In this document: positions 1 to 5,271 of the stretch, piece after piece
Layout: every line of letters starts with the position of its first letter
How positions within the stretch are numbered: the first letter of the stretch is position 1
From: Moraxellaceae bacterium
GTDB taxonomy: Bacteria; Pseudomonadota; Gammaproteobacteria; Pseudomonadales; Moraxellaceae
Length of the DNA: 6,109 nucleotides
Reading direction: 5' to 3'
NCBI GenBank assembly: GCA_021156385.1
Contig: JAJNDL010000121.1
Coordinates: 1-6,109, forward strand
Notes under the pieces: generated by a model
The model's database searches: none
Seen by the model: the letters and a program-made list of their open reading frames with translations, nothing else
What the model was told of the DNA's origin: nothing
Program-made: the position numbers and the translations under genes

Positions 1-726
1 GGTGTGGTAGCCGAGGTTGCAGGTACGCAGGTTGTAGAAGCGGCCGACACGGTTGCGCGAGGCGGCATAGGGATCCTCGGTGGAGAGGCCGCTGTGGTGC
101 TCCCAGGTGAGCCAGTACACGTACACCAGCATGCCGAAGGCCGGGACTAGGAAGACGGCGAGAAAGTTGAGCGGATTCCCCCAGGCCAGCAGGAGCTGGA
201 CCGCAAAATAGGGAATCAGCATCAGCAGGTAGTAGCGGAGCTCGCGCGGACGGCGCCGGCCGACATGGATGGCATCGACGGGCGCGCGCAGCAGCAGGTT
301 CAGCGTGTATTCGAGGCGCCCCATGCGGCTGCCGTCGCGGCGCGCCCAGCGCGATTCGTCCTCGTCCTGCGCGCAGGGCGGCTGGTTCAGGTAATGGGGA
401 TGGTGGCCGAAGTTGTGGTGCAGCACCCACGCGTAGGCCGGGATCATGGTCTGCAGGCCGAGCACGATCTCGAAGAGCCGGTTGGGCAGGGCGAACGTGA
501 AGACCGGGCAATGCTGGTGATGGTGGTTGTAGATGGCACAGGTGCCCAGGAACGGCAGCAGCGCCACGCCGGCCGCGATGGCCCAGGGCAGCGGCAGCCA
601 GTACCAGGCGGCCAGCTGCAGCAGGAAGAGCCCGAGGCTATAGGCGAGCGGGCCGCGGTCGGCGCGAAAGCGCAGGAAGCGACCCTGAATTTCTTTGTTT
701 TTCTGGTAGATCTCGTCCAGGTTCAT
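1..726 (-). CDS. Membrane fatty acid desaturase (5' part, truncated by window edge)
   Basis: A 242-codon open frame reads from ATG at 726 to base 1 without a stop, so the C-terminus is missing. It looks like a membrane-bound di-iron fatty acid desaturase (FA_desaturase type), which inserts double bonds into acyl chains at the inner membrane. Histidine box one is in YNHHHQHCPVF (residues 66-76) and box two in HHNFGHHPHYL (103-113). An extra WEHH lies at 208-211. The truncated NLGYHT at 237-242 sits where the third box (HxxHH) normally begins. Hydrophobic stretches lie at about 27-62, 84-102, 165-183 and 186-206, flanking the boxes as in the family. The ATG at 726 is the only ATG in this frame before an upstream stop at 787-789. 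No Shine-Dalgarno sequence stands directly before it, which is odd. Acyl substrate and regiospecificity cannot be told. The family call is firm. Confidence 0.9.
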   Translation of the reverse strand, partial: MNLDEIYQKNKEIQGRFLRFRADRGPLAYSLGLFLLQLAAWYWLPLPWAIAAGVALLPFLGTCAIYNHHHQHCPVFTFALPNRLFEIVLGLQTMIPAYAWVLHHNFGHHPHYLNQPPCAQDEDESRWARRDGSRMGRLEYTLNLLLRAPVDAIHVGRRRPRELRYYLLMLIPYFAVQLLLAWGNPLNFLAVFLVPAFGMLVYVYWLTWEHHSGLSTEDPYAASRNRVGRFYNLRTCNLGYHT

Positions 727-783
727 GCACGGATACCCGACTGCCGCAGCTTGTTCTTGTTGTGGGTGGCATAGCGCGCGGGC

Positions 784-813
784 AGCCTACCTCCTTCAGA
801 CGAATACCCTCAA
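784..813 (-). promoter_or_regulatory. Putative sigma70-type promoter for the desaturase
   Basis: On the minus strand, TTGAGG (813-808) and TAGGCT (789-784) are 18 bases apart and resemble -35 and -10 hexamers. They lie about 60 bases before the desaturase ATG. The TAGGCT hexamer recurs before two other genes here. It overlaps the end of a perfect Shine-Dalgarno-like AAGGAGGT at 796-789, so the same bases may serve translation instead. This is a pattern match only. Confidence 0.3.
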
Positions 814-857
814 GCGCAGGTACGCCAGCGGACCCGGGCGCGCCGGCAAATCGCCTA

Positions 858-887
858 GAGACAAGCTTTAGCGACCTCGGCTATCTT
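858..887 (+). promoter_or_regulatory. Weak candidate promoter for the 103-residue gene
   Basis: GAGACA (858-863) and TATCTT (882-887), separated by 18 bases, each match four of six consensus sigma70 positions and lie about 30 bases before the ATG at 916. No clear Shine-Dalgarno sequence follows. The intergenic region 727-915 holds nothing else convincing on this strand. Confidence 0.2.
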
Positions 888-915
888 CCGGCTGCCTGAT
901 AAACAGAACGTCACC

Positions 916-1227
916 ATGCCCCTAAACACCATCCGCACCGTCGGCGCCCGCATGCTCCTCAACAAGTATTTCGAGGACTTCGGCGAGGTCGTCGATATCC
1001 GCATCGATCCCAAGGCCAATCTCGCCGAGCTGCTGGTGCAGCTGAAGGGCGAGGCAGCCCCGGTGCGCATGGAGGTGGATTACCGCATGGAGTCGGAGCA
1101 TTTCGTGACGGTGCATTTCCGCTGCGAGCGCGAATGGATCGGCCATCTGCTCAACCGCTATCTCGCCGGCCACCGCTTCGAGATCGATGGCAGCGTCGCG
1201 CAGGTGCTGCTCGGCATACTGCTCTAG
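916..1227 (+). CDS. Conserved-looking 103-residue protein of unknown function
   Basis: I do not recognise this family. The protein starts MPLNTIRTVG and ends in VLLGILL. It has no signal peptide or convincing membrane span and is probably cytoplasmic. The N-terminal 20 residues look helical and amphipathic. They are followed by alternating strand-like segments (VVDIRID 25-31, AELLVQLKG 37-45, VRMEVDYRM 50-58, FVTVHFRCE 63-71) and a C-terminal helix with a short strand (WIGHLLNRYL, HRFEID). This pattern suggests a compact alpha/beta domain, possibly ligand- or lipid-binding, but that is inference. ATG at 916 is preferred because it is the first in frame; the next in-frame ATG at 952 would cost 12 residues. 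Third positions are strongly G/C, supporting real coding, although overlapping frames on both strands are also open. It converges on the DUF2279 gene with 8 bases between stop codons. Confidence 0.7.
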   Translation: MPLNTIRTVGARMLLNKYFEDFGEVVDIRIDPKANLAELLVQLKGEAAPVRMEVDYRMESEHFVTVHFRCEREWIGHLLNRYLAGHRFEIDGSVAQVLLGILL

Positions 1228-1235
1228 GACGGGCG

Positions 1236-2045
1236 TCAGTCGAGATCGTGCTCCGCCCGCAGCGTCGTGGCGGGCGGCTGGTAGAACTGGAAGAACTTCG
1301 CGGCGCGGTCCTGCCGGAAATGCCGCATCACTTCCGAAAAATTCAGCCCCAGGCCCACGTATACCGTGCGTCGGTCCTCGCGCAGGGGATCGCTGAAACC
1401 GCGTGCGTAATAGCCGGCGTGCAGCTCCAGCCAGCGCAGCGGCGTGGCGCGCAGGCTCTCGAAGCCAGCCCCCTTCAGCGCCACGAGATAGCGGGCATTC
1501 TCGTAATCGGTGCTGATGTCGCCGGCGTCGCCGTTGAAGCGGTATTCCACGCGGACATCCAGGCGCTCCCGCCACACCGGATGCTGGCGCAAGGCGTGAC
1601 CGAGCCAGGCGCCGCCGGCGTTCATCACCATGTCTTCCCAGGAGGCGCCGTAGGGGCTGAAGCCGTCGCCGACCTCGATGGCGGTGGTAAGCAGCAGCGC
1701 CGTCAGGAAGCCGTCGCGCGAGGCCCGTGGCTTCTCCAGGCCCCAGTGCTCGTAGAGACCGCCGAACGCACGGCTCATGATGTAGGCCGTGTAGAAATGG
1801 CCGAGCTTGTCGGCCCCGCCCTCGGGCGTGTCGGCGCCGAACCAGCCTTCCGAGCGCGCGTGCAGGGAGCGGTCGCCGTAGTCCCATTGCAGGAAGCCCC
1901 AGGCGATCACGCCGCCGAGTCCGACCCAGCGCGATGTCGACACCTTCGCTTCCGCCCCCGGATCGGCCTGTGCCTCCGCTGGAGCGACCAGTACGCCTCC
2001 CGCCAGCAGGCAACAGGCCAACACGGAATTCCGGAACTGCGCCAT
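1236..2045 (-). CDS. Exported DUF2279/YfiM-type envelope protein
   Basis: This 269-residue protein begins with a Sec signal peptide (residues 1 to about 25, hydrophobic VLACCLLAGGVLVAPAEA, likely cut after AEA). The VLAC stretch is too near the N-terminus to be a convincing lipobox. The core resembles DUF2279 (predicted periplasmic protein, YfiM-like): DKLGHFYTAYIMSR at 79-92, a hydrophobic helix at 113-123, then EVGDGFSPYGASWEDMVMN at 124-142 and GGAWLGHAL. The family has no biochemical role I can name. After about residue 160, alternating strand-like segments (LDVRVEYRF, LRWLELHAGYYARGF, RTVYVGLGLNF) suggest a beta-rich C-terminal part that could contact the outer membrane. The start at 2045 is supported by GGAGA at 2055-2051, five bases upstream. 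A longer open frame on this strand at 922-2013 is a codon-bias shadow. It diverges from the 2243 gene. Confidence 0.85.
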   Translation of the reverse strand: MAQFRNSVLACCLLAGGVLVAPAEAQADPGAEAKVSTSRWVGLGGVIAWGFLQWDYGDRSLHARSEGWFGADTPEGGADKLGHFYTAYIMSRAFGGLYEHWGLEKPRASRDGFLTALLLTTAIEVGDGFSPYGASWEDMVMNAGGAWLGHALRQHPVWRERLDVRVEYRFNGDAGDISTDYENARYLVALKGAGFESLRATPLRWLELHAGYYARGFSDPLREDRRTVYVGLGLNFSEVMRHFRQDRAAKFFQFYQPPATTLRAEHDLD

Positions 2046-2088
2046 ATCGGTCTCCGGCCAGCGCGCTCGGGTCGTATTGCTGGCGGTA

Positions 2089-2094
2089 AGCCTA
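2089..2094 (-). promoter_or_regulatory. TAGGCT -10-like element upstream of the DUF2279 gene
   Basis: On the minus strand GCTAGGCTTACC contains TAGGCT at 2094-2089, 43 bases before the ATG. The nine bases GCTAGGCTT also occur before the second ankyrin gene (5189-5197). No recognisable -35 hexamer stands 16-19 bases upstream, so an activator may be needed if this is a promoter. This is speculative. Confidence 0.25.
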
Positions 2095-2125
2095 GCCCAC
2101 CCCGTCCCTGCGGCCAGATTCCGGC

Positions 2126-2145
2126 ACAGTCGAATTGCTGACTGT
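2126..2145. promoter_or_regulatory. Dyad ACAGTC-N8-GACTGT, possible operator
   Basis: A perfect inverted repeat with six-base arms (2126-2131 and 2140-2145) and an eight-base spacer lies in the divergent intergenic region between the DUF2279 gene and the 2243 gene. Relative to the minus-strand TAGGCT at 2094-2089 it would be centred near -53, where activators often bind. Short dyads also arise by chance, and no regulator gene is in the window. Confidence 0.25.
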
Positions 2146-2187
2146 AGCGGCCGGGTACGCGCGCTACGCTTGGCCGTCCCGCCTCCT

Positions 2188-2201
2188 CATGCCTTGGCAT
2201 G
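2188..2201. repeat. Short inverted repeat CATGCC-TT-GGCATG
   Basis: Perfect six-base arms around TT lie 41 bases upstream of the ATG at 2243. It could be an operator half of the divergent region or a small hairpin in the 5' leader of the 2243 gene. No convincing plus-strand promoter was found nearby. Weak evidence. Confidence 0.2.
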
Positions 2202-2242
2202 GCTCCGGAGCGGCGGCTGCACGCTTTCGCACAGAGACGGAT

Positions 2243-3145
2243 ATGGACATCCGCAAATTCATCCTCGCCCTCCTGTTCTCGCTGCCCGCGGGGCCTGGCT
2301 TCGCCGCGCCCGCCGGCCCGGCCGACCTGCCGGCGCGCTTCGTTTCCACCTGGACCGACCAGCATCTGCAGGGCCAGCCCCGCCGCGTGGTAACGGAGGA
2401 AACGCCGCGCAGCGGCTTCTTCCCCACAGTCACCGAAGACCTTTACAGCCCCGAGGGCATACTGCTTAGCCATGTCGGCGCCACTGCGCGCGGCAAGCAC
2501 ACCGCGGCCGACTCTTACCGGCTGCGCCTGGAGAAGGGGCGTATCGCGGAAATCGTCTATGCCCCGGCCAGCTACGGCGGCAGCATCCGCGGCGGCACGG
2601 CACGGCCGCTGCGCTTCGACAGCGACGGACGCATCGCCGCCATGGTCGGCGACCGCAGCCTGCTGCCCGCCTCGGCCGCACTGCCGGCCGGGCCGGCCAC
2701 GGCGGGCAGCGACATCGTCACCATGATCCGCTACGAGCCGGATCGGCAGCTCCACGACGTCTACATCGACAATGCCTTCGCCTATCAGCTCACGTTCGAC
2801 TTCGCTGAAGGCCGCCTGCTGCGCAGCGCCTGCAGCCGGGGCAGCTGTGCGCAGGCACCGCTCATCGAGTACGGCGAGTTCGGGCCGGTCTTCCGCCAGG
2901 AAGGCGAAGTCGAGACACGCTGGGATTACGTCGACGGCGTCGTGGCCTCCGAGCTCTCGCGCTTTCCCGCCACCGGCGCCTTCACCGATCAGCGCTACTA
3001 CGAGGCCTACCGCTTCGATGACTGCGGTAACTGGACGTACCGGGAGCAGTACAACGCGCCGGCCGGCCTGGCCACGCGCCAGCAGACGGCCGTGACGCAA
3101 CGCCGCATCGAGTACTTCACGCCCTGCAAGCCACCACGCCCCTGA
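2243..3145 (+). CDS. Exported 300-residue protein of unknown function with YD-repeat-like segments
   Basis: No named family recognised. ATG at 2243 begins a clear Sec signal peptide (MDIRKFILALLFSLPAGPGFAA, cleavage likely near residue 22), so the upstream TTG at 2135 is unlikely to be the start. A weak GAGACGG precedes the ATG. The mature protein is rich in aromatic and charged residues in strand-turn-strand units such as LRLEKGRIAEIVY (94-106), LRFDSDGRIAAMV (123-135), YQLTFDFAEGRLL (181-193) and YRFDDCGNWTYREQY (256-270). These resemble the YD-repeat/RHS-like beta units of many secreted bacterial proteins, closing with a typical RRIEYF strand (287-292). Four cysteines (197, 202, 261, 295), two of them in CSRGSC, could form disulfides in an oxidising compartment. 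The gene stands alone, divergent from the DUF2279 gene and about 115 bases before the first ankyrin gene. Probable location is periplasm or outside the cell. Confidence 0.8.
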   Translation: MDIRKFILALLFSLPAGPGFAAPAGPADLPARFVSTWTDQHLQGQPRRVVTEETPRSGFFPTVTEDLYSPEGILLSHVGATARGKHTAADSYRLRLEKGRIAEIVYAPASYGGSIRGGTARPLRFDSDGRIAAMVGDRSLLPASAALPAGPATAGSDIVTMIRYEPDRQLHDVYIDNAFAYQLTFDFAEGRLLRSACSRGSCAQAPLIEYGEFGPVFRQEGEVETRWDYVDGVVASELSRFPATGAFTDQRYYEAYRFDDCGNWTYREQYNAPAGLATRQQTAVTQRRIEYFTPCKPPRP

Positions 3146-3151
3146 CCGTCT

Positions 3152-3183
3152 CCCGCCACTGCAAACCGATTGGCTTTGGCGGG
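3152..3183 (+). terminator. Possible terminator hairpin after the 2243 gene
   Basis: CCCGCC at 3152-3157 pairs perfectly with GGCGGG at 3178-3183. Inside, AAACC can pair with GGcTTT around a GATT loop with small bulges. It begins six bases after the stop codon but has no T-tract, so intrinsic termination is uncertain. It overlaps the -35 region proposed for the next gene. Confidence 0.3.
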
Positions 3184-3198
3184 CAGGGCTGCTAGAAA
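3170..3198 (+). promoter_or_regulatory. Putative sigma70-type promoter of the first ankyrin gene
   Basis: TTGGCT (3170-3175) and TAGAAA (3193-3198) have an ideal 17-base spacer, each matching about four of six consensus positions. The start codon lies 62 bases further on, leaving a leader that contains a strong hairpin. This is the best promoter match in the window. Confidence 0.4.
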
Positions 3199-3227
3199 GT
3201 GCGCTCGGCGCGGGACCGCGCCGGCAC
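3199..3227 (+). promoter_or_regulatory. GC-rich hairpin in the leader of the first ankyrin gene
   Basis: CGGCGCGG (3206-3213) and CCGCGCCG (3216-3223) form a perfect eight-base stem around GA. It is extended by GTGC/GCAC (3199-3202 with 3224-3227) across a three-base bulge. It starts immediately after the proposed -10 element and would be at or near the 5' end of the transcript, about 33 bases before the ATG. Such structure can stabilise mRNA or limit initiation; which applies is unknown. Confidence 0.4.
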
Positions 3228-3260
3228 AATCACAAGAAAAACCGACGCCCGACGAGAACC

Positions 3261-5075
3261 ATGGACGCCAAGCTCTCCTTGCGCCGCTGGCGCACCGCCT
3301 TCGGCCTTGCCGCCGCCCTGCTCTGCACCGTCCTCCCCGTCCGCGCGGAGACCCAGGCCTTCTACACCGAAGACGACCTGCGCCTGCTCTACGACGAGGC
3401 CGCCGCCATCGGCGAACACACCTACGTGTTCTACCTCTACATCACCGGCGACGAGGACACGATCCGCAAGTTCGACACCACGCTCGGCCCCGATCCGAAA
3501 AAGCGCGCGTCGCTGAAGGCGGCCATGCCCAACCTGCAGGCGCAGAAAATGCGCGCCTATGCGATGCCGGAACCGCTGCGCCTGCACCTGCGCGGCCTCG
3601 TGCCGGGCGAGACGACGCCCTTGTTCAAAGCCGATCGCACGCGCTGGGCGATCGCCGAACTGAAGGCCGTCGAGTACGGCGAGCCGATGCCGACCTTCGA
3701 GACGCTGAAGCCCAACCTCGCTCGCCTCGCCGGCATGGGCGCGCTGCCGCAGCCGGCGGCCGTCAAAGGCGATCCCGAACTGCTCGAGCGCTTCCTGATC
3801 GGCCGCGTGAAGACACCGCGCGAATTCGACCAGTTGCCGCCCGGCATCGACGTCGATCGGCCGCTCACCAGCGGCAACACGCTGCTGCAACGGGCACTGC
3901 GCCGCGACCAGGTCGAGCTCGTGAAGGCGGTGCTGACGCGTGGCGCCGATCCCAATCTCTGCCTGCTGCGCGTCTGCCCGCTGCAGATCGCGCTGCAGAG
4001 CAAGACCAACGCGCTGCTTTTCACCACGCTGCTGCTCGAGAAGGGGGCCAAGCCCGACCTGCTGCCCGGCGTGCCCGGGCAGGACACCGTCATGGTGCAG
4101 GCCGCGCGCGACAACCGGCTCGACCTCGTGAAGGCGCTGCTCGACAAGGGCGCCGACGCCAACGGCGGCGCCAGCGTGCGCCATCCGCTGCAGCTCGCGC
4201 TCGACGGCAACAACCTCGAACTCATGCGCCTGCTGCTCGACAAGGGTGCCGACGTGCACGGCCGCAAGCTGCCCAGCTCGCCGCTGCACCTTGCCCTCGC
4301 CAAGGGCCAGCGCGAAATGGTGCAGCTCCTGCTCGACAAGGGCGCTGACGGGCTGCAGTCGCGCCCGCTCCCGGGCAGCTCGCAGCCGGGCGTGCCGCTC
4401 ATGGTGGCGCTCGAGGCGCAGCAGCCCGAACTGGCCGCCTGGTTCCGCGAGACGCTGCTGAAGCATCTCGGCAGCAAGGGCGCCTACCAGTGGTCGGCCT
4501 GGGTGGAGCAGGAGGTGCTGGCACCGCCACCGCCCGTGGATCCGAAGAACCCGAAGGCGGTGCCCGCGGGCCCGCTGGTGCAGGTGATCCGGACGCCGCT
4601 GCGCCCGGGCGGCCGCGTCACGCTGAACCGCGAGCGCTTCACGCTCCACCTGCGCATGCCGGCCCAGGGGCTGCGCGCAGAAGCCTCGACCGGCGATACG
4701 CCGTTCGCGGAACTGGTCTCGGGCAATCTCGCCGCGCCGCTCTTCAACCGCACGCGTGTGCGCAAAGGCGGCAACGTGCCGGGGCCGCTCCTGGTCAGCG
4801 ACGCACGTGCCCGCGCCATGGGTGCCGGTAGCCTGATGGCGTGGACGCCGACGAAGAAGGATTGCGACAGCCTGCAGAAGACCGCCGAGGGCGCCGTCTG
4901 CGTGAAGATCATCGACGTCGTGCGCCTGGAGAGCGGCGGCGCCAACGCGACCAACGTGCCGCTGGAGAAATCCACGATGCCCGAGATCGACCTCGTGCTG
5001 GGAGTCGGCATCGACTACAGCGCGACACAGGGCGACTTCGTCAATCCGGTGAAGGCCACGCTCGTCTTCAAGTGA
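3261..5075 (+). CDS. Exported ankyrin-repeat protein with a parvulin-like N-terminal region
   Basis: The 604-residue product starts with a Sec signal peptide (RRWRTAFGLAAALLCTVLPVRA, likely cut after A29), so it is probably periplasmic. Residues 53-150 resemble a divergent PpiC/parvulin rotamase domain, most clearly in MPEPLRLHLRGLVPGETTPL (102-121) and WAIAELKAVEYGEPMPTFE (129-147). The family's conserved HII-type strand is WAI here, so catalysis is doubtful. After a linker, about six ankyrin units follow: 205-237, 238-273, 274-306, 307-338, 339-376 and a degenerate one at 377-404. Typical motifs are LVKALLDKGADAN and SPLHLALAKGQ. C234 and C239 in unit two may form a disulfide, as may C535 and C547 in the C-terminal domain (411-604), which is beta-rich and unrecognised. 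Ankyrin repeats bind proteins, so a periplasmic scaffold, chaperone or inhibitor role is plausible but unproven. The start at 3261 gives the signal peptide; its Shine-Dalgarno is weak. Confidence 0.92.
   Translation: MDAKLSLRRWRTAFGLAAALLCTVLPVRAETQAFYTEDDLRLLYDEAAAIGEHTYVFYLYITGDEDTIRKFDTTLGPDPKKRASLKAAMPNLQAQKMRAYAMPEPLRLHLRGLVPGETTPLFKADRTRWAIAELKAVEYGEPMPTFETLKPNLARLAGMGALPQPAAVKGDPELLERFLIGRVKTPREFDQLPPGIDVDRPLTSGNTLLQRALRRDQVELVKAVLTRGADPNLCLLRVCPLQIALQSKTNALLFTTLLLEKGAKPDLLPGVPGQDTVMVQAARDNRLDLVKALLDKGADANGGASVRHPLQLALDGNNLELMRLLLDKGADVHGRKLPSSPLHLALAKGQREMVQLLLDKGADGLQSRPLPGSSQPGVPLMVALEAQQPELAAWFRETLLKHLGSKGAYQWSAWVEQEVLAPPPPVDPKNPKAVPAGPLVQVIRTPLRPGGRVTLNRERFTLHLRMPAQGLRAEASTGDTPFAELVSGNLAAPLFNRTRVRKGGNVPGPLLVSDARARAMGAGSLMAWTPTKKDCDSLQKTAEGAVCVKIIDVVRLESGGANATNVPLEKSTMPEIDLVLGVGIDYSATQGDFVNPVKATLVFK
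4137..4157 (+). repeat. Copy 1 of a 21-base direct repeat shared by the ankyrin paralogues
   Basis: This stretch, encoding LLDKGAD of the third ankyrin unit, is identical to 6068-6088 in the second ankyrin gene. Flanking bases are also nearly the same for about 45 bases. Close variants recur within this gene near 4230 and 4326. It reflects repeat expansion and gene duplication and could serve as a recombination site. Confidence 0.75.
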
Positions 5076-5091
5076 CGCCTGCCTCTGCGGC

Positions 5092-5123
5092 ACGTCGCGC
5101 CGGCGCTACTGCCGGCGCGACGT
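5092..5123 (+). terminator. Perfect 13-base-pair hairpin after the first ankyrin gene
   Basis: The arms at 5092-5104 (ACGTCGCGCCGGC) and 5111-5123 are exact reverse complements around a six-base loop, GCTACT. It starts 16 bases after the stop codon at 5073-5075, the usual place for a terminator. No run of T follows, so it may act as a weak terminator, an RNA 3'-end stabiliser or a Rho-assisted site. It separates the two ankyrin genes, suggesting they are not simply co-transcribed. Confidence 0.55.
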
Positions 5124-5167
5124 CCGTCCGCCTGACGCCACCGTTCCGCCCGCCATCGCGCAAGCGC

Positions 5168-5196
5168 TTATCGGCTGCGGCAAAAGACGCTAGGCT
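5168..5196 (+). promoter_or_regulatory. Weak promoter-like element upstream of the second ankyrin gene
   Basis: TTATCG (5168-5173) and TAGGCT (5191-5196) are 17 bases apart. The -10-like hexamer lies within GCTAGGCTT, shared with the DUF2279 gene upstream region. The -35 match is poor. An eight-base palindrome AAGCGCTT (5162-5169) overlaps its start. Confidence 0.28.
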
Positions 5197-5218
5197 TCGC
5201 TCTCATAAGAATTACCGA

Positions 5219-5252
5219 CCGGCCCGCCCGGGCCGGCGCCGCCACCGGCGGC
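5219..5252 (+). promoter_or_regulatory. Two adjacent GC-rich hairpins in the leader of the second ankyrin gene
   Basis: CCGGCCCG-CC-CGGGCCGG (5219-5236) is a perfect eight-base-pair hairpin, followed at once by GCCGCC-ACC-GGCGGC (5238-5252). They lie between the promoter-like element and the Shine-Dalgarno sequence at 5262-5267. The first ankyrin gene has a comparable hairpin in its leader though the sequences differ, so leader structure may be a shared control feature. Confidence 0.38.
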
Positions 5253-5261
5253 CAGTTCCTC

Positions 5262-5267
5262 GGGGGT
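5262..5267 (+). promoter_or_regulatory. Shine-Dalgarno sequence supporting ATG at 5272
   Basis: GGGGGT stands four bases before ATG 5272, a good though not perfect match to the 16S tail. It supports the signal-peptide start even though that frame is not the one encoding the rest of the ankyrin protein. The alternative in-frame ATG for the body, at 5375, has no comparable signal. Confidence 0.55.
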
Positions 5268-5271
5268 ATCC

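Noticed and set aside
265..774. Plus-strand frame of 169 codons opposite the desaturase
   Set aside because: Shadow of the desaturase; no recognisable domain, and the minus frame has the histidine boxes.
922..2013. Minus-strand frame of 363 codons overlapping the DUF2279 gene
   Set aside because: Arg-rich, no domain; the 1236-2045 frame carries the DUF2279 motifs, a signal peptide and a Shine-Dalgarno.
1134..2141. Plus-strand frame of 335 codons opposite the DUF2279 gene
   Set aside because: Low-complexity Ala/Gly/Arg/Gln sequence, overlapping two better-supported genes.
2135..2242. Upstream TTG start adding 36 residues to the 2243 gene
   Set aside because: It would bury the signal peptide internally; ATG 2243 begins the signal peptide directly.
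3170..4348. Plus-strand 392-codon frame overlapping the first ankyrin gene
   Set aside because: Arg/Ala/Pro-rich out-of-frame reading of the ankyrin gene without domains.
4130..4360. CRISPR-like or tandem DNA repeats in the ankyrin region
   Set aside because: The roughly 96-base periodicity is the ankyrin unit, coding in phase and diverged; no spacers or short palindromic repeats.
3192..5093. Long minus-strand open frame (633 codons) opposite the first ankyrin gene
   Set aside because: It is longer than the plus-strand gene but is Arg/Ala/Gln/His-rich low-complexity sequence, typical of antisense frames in GC-rich DNA. The plus frame has a signal peptide and ankyrin repeats.
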